From the NCBI RefSeq assembly GCF_938015485.1, contig NZ_CALLVU010000154.1, forward strand, positions 1 through 52,769: 52,769 nt of DNA. Reading direction: 5' to 3'. The translations under genes were made by a program, and so were the position numbers. Below, in pieces: positions 1 through 8,483 of this stretch (position 1 is the first letter of the stretch; every line of letters starts with the position of its first letter). Source of the stretch: an uncultured Lachnoanaerobaculum sp. (GTDB taxonomy: Bacteria; Bacillota; Clostridia; Lachnospirales; Lachnospiraceae). The notes beneath the pieces were generated by a model. The model saw nothing but the letters and a program-made list of their open reading frames with translations. It was not told the origin of the DNA and searched no databases.

Positions 1-553
1 TCTTGAAGTTTACAAAGATACCCTGTGCTGTCTCAGGTCTTAAATAAACCACATTTTTGGCATCCTCTGTTACACCCTGGAAAGTCTTAAACATCAGGTT
101 GAACTGACGGATATCTGTAAAGTTGTGCTTACCGCAGGTCGGACAAGCTATTTCGTGCTCGTCAATATACTTTTTCATCTCGTCATTTGACCATGCGTCC
201 ACACTTCCTTCTATAGTAATGCCGTTTTCCTGCATATAATCTTCTATTATCTTATCGGCTCTGAATCTCTCATGACATTCCTTACAGTCCATCAAAGGAT
301 CCGAGAAGCTTCCCAAATGTCCTGAAGCAATCCATGTCTGCGGATTCATCAAGATAGCACAATCCACACCTACATTGTATGGTGATTCTTTTATAAACTT
401 CTGCCACCAAGCCGCCTTAACATTATTCTTTAATTCAACACCTAAGTTACCATAGTCCCAAGTATTTGCAAGACCTCCGTATATCTCTGAACCCGGATAT
501 ACAAATCCTCTTGATTTAGCCAGTGCTATGATTTTTTCCATGCTATATTCCAT
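1..553 (-). CDS. glyQS: Glycine--tRNA ligase, single-chain type (partial, C-terminal part outside window)
   Basis: Class II aminoacyl-tRNA synthetase that charges tRNA-Gly in the cytoplasm. The first 184 residues are present and the gene runs off the left edge. Visible features are the RGFVYPGSEIYGG opening, two Cys pairs (CKEC at about 90-93 and CPTC at about 137-140) that look like the zinc-binding insertion, and the motif-2 region LRPETAQGIF at about 171-180. The dimeric single-chain form is inferred because the sequence matches the archaeal/Bacillus/eukaryote-type enzyme and not the alpha2beta2 form. The ATG at 553 was chosen because AGGAG lies about 8 bases upstream; a second in-frame ATG at 541 has no such site. 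The lipoprotein gene ends 11 bases upstream, so the two may be cotranscribed. Confidence 0.95.
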   Translation of the reverse strand, partial: MEYSMEKIIALAKSRGFVYPGSEIYGGLANTWDYGNLGVELKNNVKAAWWQKFIKESPYNVGVDCAILMNPQTWIASGHLGSFSDPLMDCKECHERFRADKIIEDYMQENGITIEGSVDAWSNDEMKKYIDEHEIACPTCGKHNFTDIRQFNLMFKTFQGVTEDAKNVVYLRPETAQGIFVNFK

Positions 554-564
554 GAATATCTCCT

Positions 565-1125
565 TTATTTAAAAATGATATAATTAAAGCCATCTACCTT
601 GGCAGTATTATCGTTAAATTCTATGTTGTTTGATACATATGTGATTTTACCGTCTGTATACACATCGGCCTTGCCGTCTATCACGGCAATATAATTGCCT
701 TTGATTCCGTCAGGTATCTCTATTGAATCCATCTTTGATACATCAATATCGCTAAGCTTGTATACCTCTACAGAATTCAAATCAAAGCTGTTGTCTTGAG
801 TAAACTTTGCAAATTCCTGCATACACTCAAATGAAGTATATGAGAATACCACCTTTGCAATATCATTCTTTATCCCGGCTTCTTCCAGTTTTACCTGATT
901 TGCGGAATTAAGCTTGTTAAAATCCTCCACTTCCGCATTTGCAAAATCTTTAAGTTCTTCACTTTTTGCCTTAGTATCTATTTTCTGCACCAAAGCCGAC
1001 TTTAATGTACCGTCTTTAGATATAAATATAGAACTTTCATCAGGATTATATGAATACGCTTTTTTACCACCACAGCCGGATAAAAATAATATCATCATTA
1101 TAGCTATCAGATATCCCTTTTTCAT
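565..1125 (-). CDS. Small predicted lipoprotein of unknown function
   Basis: A 186-residue protein that I do not recognise. It has a short lipoprotein signal peptide: a Lys-Lys start, a hydrophobic core, then the lipobox LSGC with Cys18 as the predicted lipidated residue, followed by GGKK. The mature part is acidic and shows no motif I can name; it is probably anchored on the outer face of the membrane. The ATG at 1125 was chosen because GAGGAG lies just upstream and it places the signal peptide at the N-terminus; a longer reading from 1179 would bury the signal. It sits upstream of glyQS on the same strand. A stand-alone function is as likely as a link to translation. Confidence 0.75.
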   Translation of the reverse strand: MKKGYLIAIMMILFLSGCGGKKAYSYNPDESSIFISKDGTLKSALVQKIDTKAKSEELKDFANAEVEDFNKLNSANQVKLEEAGIKNDIAKVVFSYTSFECMQEFAKFTQDNSFDLNSVEVYKLSDIDVSKMDSIEIPDGIKGNYIAVIDGKADVYTDGKITYVSNNIEFNDNTAKVDGFNYIIFK

Positions 1126-1305
1126 GAGCACTCCTCTTCTATATAATTTCATATGCCCCAAATCGAAGCAATGTAACAAGTAAAACTACATCAAAAGATA
1201 TAAACCTGTCCCGGGCTTTTACATTAAGACATCAAAAATAAGTATGCCACAAATGACTGCCATTTTCAAGGTAGGAGAGATTTTTTATTATATTTTATAC
1301 TATAT

Positions 1306-1337
1306 AAAAAAGACAGGAACTTTTATCCCTGTCTTTT
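1306..1337 (-). terminator. Intrinsic terminator of the suf operon
   Basis: A perfect 10-bp stem (AAAAGACAGG at 1308-1317 with CCTGTCTTTT at 1328-1337, 10-base loop) lies 11 bases beyond the sufU stop. On the minus strand it is followed by a T-rich run. Confidence 0.85.
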
Positions 1338-1347
1338 CATATATACT

Positions 1348-1773
1348 CTATTTCAGCAACTCATCCATTGTATGCCAGCCGAGTACTGCACATTTTACTC
1401 TTGCAGGCATATGTGAGATGTCTTTTAAGGCACCGGCCTCGTCAAGTTCATCTATCTCTTCGTCAGTCGCTTCTCCCTTTATCATACGCAAGAAAATATC
1501 GGAGAGTCTCATAGCCTCATCTTTTTTCAAGCCTATTATCATATCAAGCATAATATCCGCTGAAGCCTGTGATATGGCACATCCGTCACCTACAAATGCT
1601 CCGTCTTCTATAATACCGTCGTCATTTACCTTCAGCTTTAAAGTGATATGGTCGCCGCAACTTGGATTCACACCGTCAAGTACAAGGTTTGCATCAGGCA
1701 AATCATGCTTGTGATAGGGTCTTAAATTGTGTTCTGTCAGAATTTCATTATAAAAGGCTCTGTTATCACTCAT
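1348..1773 (-). CDS. sufU: Fe-S assembly sulfur-transfer protein SufU
   Basis: A 141-residue zinc protein that accepts persulfide sulfur from SufS and passes it to the SufBCD scaffold. The three conserved cysteines are visible in NPSCGDH (about 39), GDGCAIS (about 65) and RVKCAVLGW (about 128); the Asp after the first Cys completes the metal site. The N-terminal RAFYNEIL start is typical. It is the last gene of the suf operon, and its start overlaps the sufS stop by 8 bases, implying translational coupling. Unlike IscU scaffolds, Gram-positive SufU is known as a sulfurtransferase; that role is taken from the family. Confidence 0.95.
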   Translation of the reverse strand: MSDNRAFYNEILTEHNLRPYHKHDLPDANLVLDGVNPSCGDHITLKLKVNDDGIIEDGAFVGDGCAISQASADIMLDMIIGLKKDEAMRLSDIFLRMIKGEATDEEIDELDEAGALKDISHMPARVKCAVLGWHTMDELLK

Positions 1774-2983
1774 CGTATCCCATCTCCTTTCTTATATCTA
1801 AAAGAGCTGCTGATAGTGCATCTATCTCTTCCTTTGTGTTATAGAAAGAAAGGCTTGCTCTTGTGGTTGAATTTATCTTAAGATGCTGCAACAGCGGCTG
1901 TGCACAGTGATGTCCGGCTCTTACAGCAATTCCCTTTGAATCAAGGATTGTCGATACATCATGCGGATGCACACCCTCAAGTATAAAGTTTATTATACCG
2001 CTGTGCTTCTTCGGATCCTTTGAACCAAGTATTCTGACATACTTATTCTTTGAAAGAGTCTCAATAGCATACTCACTAAGTTCTCTTTCGACACTCTCTA
2101 TCTTCTCATAGCCTATGCTCTCAATATAGTCGATAGCCGCCGCAAGTCCTACAGCACCTTCCGCGTTTACAGTACCGGCTTCAAACTTGTGCGGAAGCTC
2201 GGCATATGTTGCAGAATCTCTTGTAACATACTCTATCATTTCACCTCCGCTGAGGAAAGGAGGCATAGCGTCAAGCAACTCTTTCTTACCATATAGTACA
2301 CCTATACCCATAGGTCCGCAAAGCTTATGGCCTGAGAATGCAAAGAAATCCGCATCCAAGGCTCTTACATCTATTCTTTTATGAGGTATGCTCTGTGCGC
2401 CGTCAACAACCGCTACGGCACCCACACTGTGAGCCTTCTCAATTATATACTCTATAGGTGTAGGTATACCCAGTACATTTGAAATCTGTGTGCAGGCTAC
2501 AATCTTTGTCTTTTCGTTTATTTTTGAATCTATTTCAGCCTTTGTAATCTCACCGTCTTCCTCGCAATCAAGGAATACAAGCTTGGCTCCTGTAGCTTTT
2601 GCCACCATCTGCCACGGAAGCATATTTGAATGATGCTCAAGTATACTTACAACTATCTCATCGCCTGCTTTTATATTGTTAAGACCGTAGCTGTATGCCA
2701 CAAGGTTAAGGCTCTCTGTGGCATTTCTTGTAAATACTATCTCTTCACTTCCCGCAGCATTTATAAACTTTGCAACCTTGGCTCTGGCATTCTCATAGTC
2801 CTCGGTGGCCTCAACACTGAGCTTATATACTCCTCTTAAAGGATTGGCATTGTGATGCTTATAAAACTCGTTCATCGCATCAAGCACTACCTGTGGTCTT
2901 TGTGAAGTAGCCGCATTGTCCATATATATTACATCTCTTGATTCCAAAAGCGGAAAGTCGGATCTATATACGCTCTTGCTCAT
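1766..2983 (-). CDS. sufS: Cysteine desulfurase SufS
   Basis: PLP enzyme of the group II desulfurases (405 residues) that strips sulfur from cysteine, forming alanine and an enzyme persulfide. Evidence: YMDNAATSQRP near the N-terminus, FSGHKLCGP with the PLP-binding lysine, and RAGHHCAQP with the catalytic cysteine near the C-terminus. The ATG at 2983 (protein MSKSVYRSDFP) was chosen for its GGGAGG site; an upstream reading to 3007 adds eight atypical residues. The start lies inside the 3' end of sufD (20-base overlap) and the end overlaps sufU, so this is part of one tightly packed operon. A second desulfurase of NifS type occurs at 21798-22952. Confidence 0.97.
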   Translation of the reverse strand: MSKSVYRSDFPLLESRDVIYMDNAATSQRPQVVLDAMNEFYKHHNANPLRGVYKLSVEATEDYENARAKVAKFINAAGSEEIVFTRNATESLNLVAYSYGLNNIKAGDEIVVSILEHHSNMLPWQMVAKATGAKLVFLDCEEDGEITKAEIDSKINEKTKIVACTQISNVLGIPTPIEYIIEKAHSVGAVAVVDGAQSIPHKRIDVRALDADFFAFSGHKLCGPMGIGVLYGKKELLDAMPPFLSGGEMIEYVTRDSATYAELPHKFEAGTVNAEGAVGLAAAIDYIESIGYEKIESVERELSEYAIETLSKNKYVRILGSKDPKKHSGIINFILEGVHPHDVSTILDSKGIAVRAGHHCAQPLLQHLKINSTTRASLSFYNTKEEIDALSAALLDIRKEMGYDE

Positions 2984-4031
2984 CTTCACTACCTCCCAGA
3001 TAAACATTTATCTTCTCCTCAAGTGCCACATTCTCAAGCTTCTTGCCTATAGCATCTATTCTTGCTCTGGCTACCATCTTTGTAACACTTTCCTTGTCCA
3101 TACCTCTTGAAGTAAGGTAGAAAAGCATCTCCTCGTCAAGATTTCCTATGGAAGCACCATGTGTTCCGACTACATCTTCCTCGGCACAAAGTATTACAGG
3201 TATACTCTGATTGTGAATATTCTTACCTAAAAGAAGTACATCTTCACTCTCTTCACCTGTAGCGTCCTTTGCGCCTCTCTTAAAGTCGATTGTACCTCTA
3301 AGGAGCTTACCTGAATTGTCATTAAGTACTCCTGAAGTTATCATCTTTGAGTTTGTGGATTTTCCTATATGGTCGGCCACATAGTTAAGATCTATCTGAT
3401 CCTCGGCCTTTCCGTAATATCCGAGATCTGATATGAACTCACTTCTTTTACCTACAAGGCTTGCTCTTGCTCCTGCAAATATCTTCTTACCGCCAAGTAA
3501 AAGCTGAACGAGTTCAAATGAAGCGTCCTTGTCAACATTTGCACCTATATCATTAAGTGAGATATCACTATCCGACTGAAGTCCTACCTGATAGAGCTTC
3601 ACTTTGGCATTCTTTTCGGCAAATACCAATGTCTGTACTGCAAGTGCACCCTCATTTTCGTTATTTGATGAGTAATCCATCCATACACTTACATCACTGC
3701 CTTCCGACGCATAGATATAGACTCTTACCTTTGACAGGTTTTCCTTGTCTCTGCATATATTTATATGAGTCTTTGAAACCTGTCCTGTGAGTGTATTTAT
3801 AATAATATCCTCACTGTCCTCACTCATAAGCTCCGACATAGCCTCGCCCATTCCTGTAGGAAGTGCATTCATCTTTTCGATATTTTCACTTGAAAGTTCA
3901 CTGTTTGCATTCTCATTTAATACTTTTATATTTGCGCTGCTTATCTCACTCGGTATAGATACGGCAGTCTCATTCATCTTAAGCCATCTCCAGGTAAGGA
4001 CCGGTATCTTATTTAAAACAATATCTTTCAT
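2964..4031 (-). CDS. sufD: Fe-S cluster assembly protein SufD
   Basis: A 355-residue subunit of the SufBCD scaffold complex; pairs with SufB and is needed for cluster assembly in the cytoplasm. The C-terminal half carries the SufBD beta-helix core and ends with the family signature around GTHGASIGNLDEE and FYLTSRG. The N-terminal part is divergent and acidic. It starts by TAATG overlap with the sufB stop, with GGAAG nearby, and it overlaps sufS downstream. Gene order C-B-D-S-U matches Gram-positive suf operons. The SufD assignment, rather than a second SufB, rests on its shorter length and position between sufB and sufS. Confidence 0.93.
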   Translation of the reverse strand: MKDIVLNKIPVLTWRWLKMNETAVSIPSEISSANIKVLNENANSELSSENIEKMNALPTGMGEAMSELMSEDSEDIIINTLTGQVSKTHINICRDKENLSKVRVYIYASEGSDVSVWMDYSSNNENEGALAVQTLVFAEKNAKVKLYQVGLQSDSDISLNDIGANVDKDASFELVQLLLGGKKIFAGARASLVGKRSEFISDLGYYGKAEDQIDLNYVADHIGKSTNSKMITSGVLNDNSGKLLRGTIDFKRGAKDATGEESEDVLLLGKNIHNQSIPVILCAEEDVVGTHGASIGNLDEEMLFYLTSRGMDKESVTKMVARARIDAIGKKLENVALEEKINVYLGGSEDEQERI

Positions 4032-5437
4032 TAACCAATACTTCCTTTCATCTCCAATTGAATGAGATTGTTCATCTCTACCGCATACTCAAGCGGCAAT
4101 TCTTTTGATACATTGTCGGCAAATCCGCTTACTATCATTGCTCTGGCATCTTCCTCGCTGATACCGCGGTTCATAAGATAGAATACGGCGTCATCACTGA
4201 TTCTACCTATTCTTGCCTCATGTCCTATATCCGCATCCGCACATCTGATATCCATTGCAGGTACTGTATCCGAGCGTGATATATCATCAAGCATAAGTGA
4301 CTCACATGATACCGACGACTTTGAATTACTTGCCTTTTCAGATACCACTACCGCATTCCTGAATGTAGATATACCGCCTGCCTTTGATATTGACTTTGTA
4401 CTTATAACAGATGATGTGTCAGGTGCTGCATGTACAACCTTTGAACCTGTATCAAGATTTTGTCCTTCACCTGCAAATGTGATTCCGGTGAATTCCATTC
4501 TTGCACCTCTACCCTTTAAAATACTCATCGGATAAAGATATGATACATGTGAACCGAACGAACCTGAAACCCACTCGATTCTTCCGCCCTCTTCCACAAC
4601 GGCTCTCTTTGTGTTGAGGTTGTACATATTCTTTGACCAGTTCTCTATAGTTGAATATCTGAGTCTGGCATTCTTTCCTACGTACAGCTCCACACATCCT
4701 GCATGAAGATTGGCCACATTATACTTCGGTGCCGAACATCCTTCGATAAAGTGAAGGTCGGCGCCCTCATCCACGATAATAAGTGTATGCTCAAACTGTC
4801 CTGCTCCCTTTGCATTAAGTCTGAAGTATGACTGCAAAGGAATATCCAGATGAACACCCTTCGGTACATATACAAATGAACCGCCTGACCATACCGCACC
4901 GTGTAGTGCAGCAAACTTATGGTCGTTCGGCTTTACAAGCTTCATGAAATGTTTCTGAATCATATCAGCATACTCACCGTGCATAGCGCTCTCAAGGTCC
5001 GTATATACAACACCCATCTGTGAAACTTCATCTCTTACATTGTGGTATACAAGCTCGGAGTCATACTGAGCACCTACACCTGCAAGTGACTTTCTCTCAG
5101 CCTGCGGAATACCCAGCTTTTCAAATGTATCCTTGATATCCTCAGGTACATCCGACCACTTGGTCTTCATATTTGTATTCGGTCTTACATATGTGACAAT
5201 GTTGTCAATATCAAGACCTTCTATAGACGGACCCCATGGCGGAACTTCCATCTGATTATATATTTGTAATGACTGTAATCTGAAATTTTGCATCCAAGCA
5301 GGATCGTTCTTCTCTTTAGAAATCTGAGACACAAGCTCAGGTGTAAGACCTGCAGCTATCTTGAAGTTGTCGGTATCTTCATTTCTAAAGTCATACATAC
5401 TCCTGTTGATGTCTTCTACATATGTCTTTTCCTTCAT
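4031..5437 (-). CDS. sufB: Fe-S cluster assembly scaffold SufB
   Basis: A 468-residue scaffold protein on which Fe-S clusters are built together with SufC and SufD. Full family length. Recognisable blocks include PPWGPSIEGLDIDNI, GSFVYVPKGVHLDIPLQ, the tract FTGITFAGEGQNLDTGSK, and the C-terminal DIGHEARIGRISDD plus FYLMNRGI. The start ATG overlaps the sufC stop as TAATG, and its own stop overlaps the sufD start in the same way. These back-to-back overlaps suggest balanced, coupled translation of the three complex members. Confidence 0.97.
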   Translation of the reverse strand: MKEKTYVEDINRSMYDFRNEDTDNFKIAAGLTPELVSQISKEKNDPAWMQNFRLQSLQIYNQMEVPPWGPSIEGLDIDNIVTYVRPNTNMKTKWSDVPEDIKDTFEKLGIPQAERKSLAGVGAQYDSELVYHNVRDEVSQMGVVYTDLESAMHGEYADMIQKHFMKLVKPNDHKFAALHGAVWSGGSFVYVPKGVHLDIPLQSYFRLNAKGAGQFEHTLIIVDEGADLHFIEGCSAPKYNVANLHAGCVELYVGKNARLRYSTIENWSKNMYNLNTKRAVVEEGGRIEWVSGSFGSHVSYLYPMSILKGRGARMEFTGITFAGEGQNLDTGSKVVHAAPDTSSVISTKSISKAGGISTFRNAVVVSEKASNSKSSVSCESLMLDDISRSDTVPAMDIRCADADIGHEARIGRISDDAVFYLMNRGISEEDARAMIVSGFADNVSKELPLEYAVEMNNLIQLEMKGSIG

Positions 5438-6195
5438 TATTTGCTCTCCTGAATATACTTTTCAAATCCGTTTTCATTGATATCGTCAACCAATGAAGCA
5501 TCTCCTGTCTTTATTATCTTTCCGTCCACCATAATATGTGTATAGTCAACCTTTAACGACTCAAGTATTCTGGTACTGTGAGTAATTATAAGAAGAGCAC
5601 CGTCTTTTTTCTTCTGATATTCCTTGATACCTGCAGAAACCGTTCTTACGGCATCCACATCAAGTCCTGAATCTGTCTCATCAAGTATCGCAAGTTTAGG
5701 TGAAAGCATAAGAAGCTGTAAAATCTCAGCCTTTTTCTTCTCACCGCCTGAAAAACCTACATTCAAAGCTCTGTTGGCGTAATCCTTGTCCATATTTAAG
5801 ACTTCCATGTTCTTCTCAAGGTCTTTTTTAAACTGCATCATTCTTACTCTCTTACCTGATACAGCCTCTACAGCATTTCTTATAAAGCTGCTTAGTGGAA
5901 GTCCCGGTACTTCAAGCGGATTTTGGAATGATAAGAACATTCCGGCTTTTGCACGCTTGTCTGCAGACTCGTCAACTATATTCTTCCCGTCAAATATAAT
6001 CTCTCCGGACTCTGTGATATATCTTGGGTTACCCATCAGAGCATAACCGAGTGTTGACTTACCTGCACCGTTAGGTCCCATAAGTACATGTGTCTCACCC
6101 TTGTTTATCTCTATATCTACTCCATGAAGAATTTCCTTTAAATTCTCATCATCTTCTATGGAAACTGTTAAATTATTTACATTTAATAATGACAT
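5437..6195 (-). CDS. sufC: Fe-S assembly ATPase SufC
   Basis: A 252-residue ABC-type ATPase, soluble and not a transporter, that powers the SufBCD scaffold. Walker A is GPNGAGKST at about 40-48, the signature is GFSGGEKKKAEI, and Walker B is LAILDETDSGLD followed by the H-loop ITHST. Length and motif spacing fit SufC. It is the first gene of the suf operon. The leader of about 65 bases between its predicted promoter and start contains two short inverted repeats. Confidence 0.97.
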   Translation of the reverse strand: MSLLNVNNLTVSIEDDENLKEILHGVDIEINKGETHVLMGPNGAGKSTLGYALMGNPRYITESGEIIFDGKNIVDESADKRAKAGMFLSFQNPLEVPGLPLSSFIRNAVEAVSGKRVRMMQFKKDLEKNMEVLNMDKDYANRALNVGFSGGEKKKAEILQLLMLSPKLAILDETDSGLDVDAVRTVSAGIKEYQKKKDGALLIITHSTRILESLKVDYTHIMVDGKIIKTGDASLVDDINENGFEKYIQESK

Positions 6196-6215
6196 TGATC
6201 TTTCCTTTCACTTAT

Positions 6216-6257
6216 CCCATGAGCATGGGTAATCTTGTAACAGATTTATCTCTGTTA
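6216..6257 (-). other. Two short inverted repeats in the suf leader
   Basis: CCCATG/CATGGG (6216-6229, 2-base spacer) and TAACAGA/TCTGTTA (6238-6257, 6-base spacer) lie between the predicted suf start site and the sufC ribosome site. They could be mRNA hairpins or protein sites; no function can be assigned. Confidence 0.4.
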
Positions 6258-6270
6258 ACTGCATAATGGG

Positions 6271-6309
6271 ATTTTAAAGCTTAATTCCCAGTAAGTCAAT
6301 AGGAATTAA
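6271..6309 (-). promoter_or_regulatory. suf operon promoter with overlapping inverted repeat
   Basis: Minus-strand -35 TTGACT (6294-6299), 17-base spacer and -10 TAAAAT (6271-6276). A perfect 8-bp inverted repeat, TTAATTCC (6281-6288) and GGAATTAA (6302-6309) with a 13-base spacer, brackets the -35 element, so a bound dimer would block polymerase. The regulator is not identified; an Rrf2-family iron-sulfur sensor is only a guess. Confidence 0.65.
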
Positions 6310-6335
6310 AAAAAAGCCCTCATAAAAGGGCTTTT
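6304..6335 (-). terminator. Intrinsic terminator of gdhA
   Basis: An 8-bp stem, AAAAGCCC (6312-6319) and GGGCTTTT (6328-6335), with an 8-base loop, followed on the minus strand by a run of eight T. It lies 32 bases after the gdhA stop and just upstream of the suf promoter. Confidence 0.88.
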
Positions 6336-6367
6336 AAATGCTTATGTATTTAATTTTATACAATATA

Positions 6368-7702
6368 TTATACGATTCCCTGTGAGATCATTGCGTTTGC
6401 AACCTTCTCAAATCCGGCAATATTTGCACCTGCAACATAGTTGCCTTCCTGACCGTATCTCTTAGCCGCATCGTCAACCTTTGTAAAGATATCCTTCATG
6501 ATGCCCTTAAGCTTCTCGTCAACTTCCTCAAATGTCCATGAAAGTCTCATAGCGTTCTGGCTCTGCTCAAGACCTGAAACTGAAACACCGCCTGCATTTG
6601 AAGCCTTACCCGGCATAAAGAGTACTCCGTTTTCCTGAAGATATTTTGTAGCCTCAAGAGTTGTAGGCATGTTTGCACCCTCAGCTACAGCAAAGCATCC
6701 GTTAGCTACAAGTGCCTTTGCACCGTCAAGGTCAAGCTCGTTTTGAGTAGCACATGGAAGATAGATATCACATTTGATATTCCAGATTCCCTTGCCCTCT
6801 GTGTATTTAGCAGAAGATACTCTGTTTGCATACTCTGAGATTCTCTGTCTCTTAACTTCCTTGATATCCTTAACAACATCTACCTGAATACCGTTCTCAT
6901 CATGTACATATCCGTTTGAATCGCAAAGTGCAACAACCTTTGCTCCAAGCTGCTGTGCCTTTTCAATTGCATAGATTGCAACATTTCCTGAACCTGTAAC
7001 TACAACTGTCTTGCCCTTAAGCTCCTTGTTGTTTGCCTTAAGCATCTCATCAAGGATATATACAAGTCCGTAACCTGTAGCCTCTGTTCTTGCCAAAGAA
7101 CCGCCGAAAGGAATTCCCTTTCCTGTAAGTACACCCTCAAACAATGTTGAAAGTCTCTTATACTGACCGAAGAGGTAACCTATCTCTCTTCCGCCTACAC
7201 CGATATCACCTGCAGGTACATCTGTGTCTTTTCCGATGTGCTTGTAAAGCTCGCTCATAAAGCTCTGGCAGAATGCCATTACTTCTCTGTCTGATTTTCC
7301 CTTAGGATCGAAGTTTGAACCGCCTTTTCCTCCGCCCATAGGAAGACCTGTAAGTGAGTTCTTAAGTACCTGCTCAAAGCCCAGGAATTTAAGTATAGAC
7401 TGATTTACTGTAGGATGGAAACGAAGTCCTCCCTTGTAAGCGCCGATTGAGTTGTTGAACTGTACACGATATCCTTTGTTTACCTGTACATTTCCCTTGT
7501 CATCCACCCACGGAACTCTGAATGAGATAATTCTTTCAGGCTCTACAAGTCTCTCCAAGATACCATTTTTTCTGTAAAGCTCCTCGTTAGCGTCTACAAC
7601 CACTTTAAGTGACTCCAAAACTTCCTTAACCGCCTGATGGAACTCCGGCTCATTAGGGTTGGCTGCTACAACTTTTTCTAAAATCTCTTCTACATATGAC
7701 AT
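6368..7702 (-). CDS. gdhA: Glutamate dehydrogenase
   Basis: Interconverts 2-oxoglutarate plus ammonia and glutamate; the main ammonium-assimilating or glutamate-oxidising enzyme in many Clostridia. At 444 residues it is the hexameric bacterial type. Evidence: FRVPWVDDKGNVQVNKGYRVQ, GGLRFHPTVN, the catalytic-lysine motif LPMGGGKGG at about 120-128, the Rossmann dinucleotide motif VVTGSGNVA, and a C-terminal GANIAGF. Sequence style is that of the NADP-linked enzyme, but cofactor preference is not proven here. The ATG at 7702 has AGGAGG close upstream; the extension to 7798 is rejected because it encodes unrelated residues. It stands alone between two terminators, so it is monocistronic. Confidence 0.96.
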   Translation of the reverse strand: MSYVEEILEKVVAANPNEPEFHQAVKEVLESLKVVVDANEELYRKNGILERLVEPERIISFRVPWVDDKGNVQVNKGYRVQFNNSIGAYKGGLRFHPTVNQSILKFLGFEQVLKNSLTGLPMGGGKGGSNFDPKGKSDREVMAFCQSFMSELYKHIGKDTDVPAGDIGVGGREIGYLFGQYKRLSTLFEGVLTGKGIPFGGSLARTEATGYGLVYILDEMLKANNKELKGKTVVVTGSGNVAIYAIEKAQQLGAKVVALCDSNGYVHDENGIQVDVVKDIKEVKRQRISEYANRVSSAKYTEGKGIWNIKCDIYLPCATQNELDLDGAKALVANGCFAVAEGANMPTTLEATKYLQENGVLFMPGKASNAGGVSVSGLEQSQNAMRLSWTFEEVDEKLKGIMKDIFTKVDDAAKRYGQEGNYVAGANIAGFEKVANAMISQGIV

Positions 7703-7752
7703 AATCTTACCTCCTAGGCTTATATTTTCACAAAATAAAATATAGCTGTTTA

Positions 7753-7792
7753 CAAAAAAATGGCAAAGACTCCCTATATAGGCGCCTTTGCC
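7753..7792 (-). terminator. Intrinsic terminator after recO
   Basis: GGCAAAG (7762-7768 complement) pairs with CTTTGCC (7786-7792); on the minus strand the stem is followed by ATTTTTTTT. It closes the era-recO block and separates it from gdhA. Confidence 0.8.
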
Positions 7793-7837
7793 GAACACGG
7801 ATTATTTTATCAGATATTTTTCAAATGTCAATACCGT

Positions 7838-8482
7838 TTATAAAATATCCTTCAGAATATCCAAAGAGTGGAAATGTCTGTCTATATACTTTTTCATCAT
7901 AAAATCGAGAGTCTTTTCTATCTCAAGCAGTGCCTCCTGTGTTATCACAAAGGTAAAAAGCTTCTCAGGTTTTGTGCAGATAATATATTCCCATGTGTAT
8001 AGAGCGGTCTTATCATTCATCTTCGGATTCGGGTCATAGTCGCTGTTTAGTGCCATGATTTTAAGCTCAAATATCCTCCTGACCAGTCTGTTTGGAATCG
8101 ACTTTTTGGTAAGAGCAAGCAAAGTATAATATATAAGCTTTAAGCTCTCCATATCCGCAAGAGCTTCCTTTGTATAATAATCAAGCATTTCAAGAAAATA
8201 TGTGCCGTAACAGGTACTTTCAATATCGTCACTTATCTCTTCAAAGTAATTGGCTATCTCCGCACTTATGATGTTGTAAGAATCTCTGCCCTCAAAAAGC
8301 TTAAACTTACCGTAAGCAAATATCCTTGCATATCCCATCATCTGGTTGTTGATTCGTCTGGCACCTCTTGCAAAGGCATAGATTTTACCTCTCTCCTTTG
8401 TAAATATGGTGACTCTTCTGTCAAAATCGCCGACAGGCATTGATTTTATCACAATGCCTGTCAATTCTATATTCTCTCTCAC
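7838..8482 (-). CDS. recO: DNA repair protein RecO (short, no zinc-finger cysteines)
   Basis: Mediator of RecA loading and strand annealing in RecFOR recombinational repair. The N-terminal OB fold is recognisable (TGIVIKSMPVGDFDRRVTIFTKERGKI, then FARGARR), followed by a helical domain. At 214 residues it is shorter than the usual 240-255, and only two scattered Cys remain, so the four-cysteine zinc motif of many RecO proteins is absent. The start is GTG at 8482, one base after the era stop; an ATG two bases earlier is immediately followed by TGA and cannot serve. Last gene of its operon, directly after era as in many Firmicutes. Confidence 0.92.
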   Translation of the reverse strand: MRENIELTGIVIKSMPVGDFDRRVTIFTKERGKIYAFARGARRINNQMMGYARIFAYGKFKLFEGRDSYNIISAEIANYFEEISDDIESTCYGTYFLEMLDYYTKEALADMESLKLIYYTLLALTKKSIPNRLVRRIFELKIMALNSDYDPNPKMNDKTALYTWEYIICTKPEKLFTFVITQEALLEIEKTLDFMMKKYIDRHFHSLDILKDIL

Positions 8483-8483
8483 A

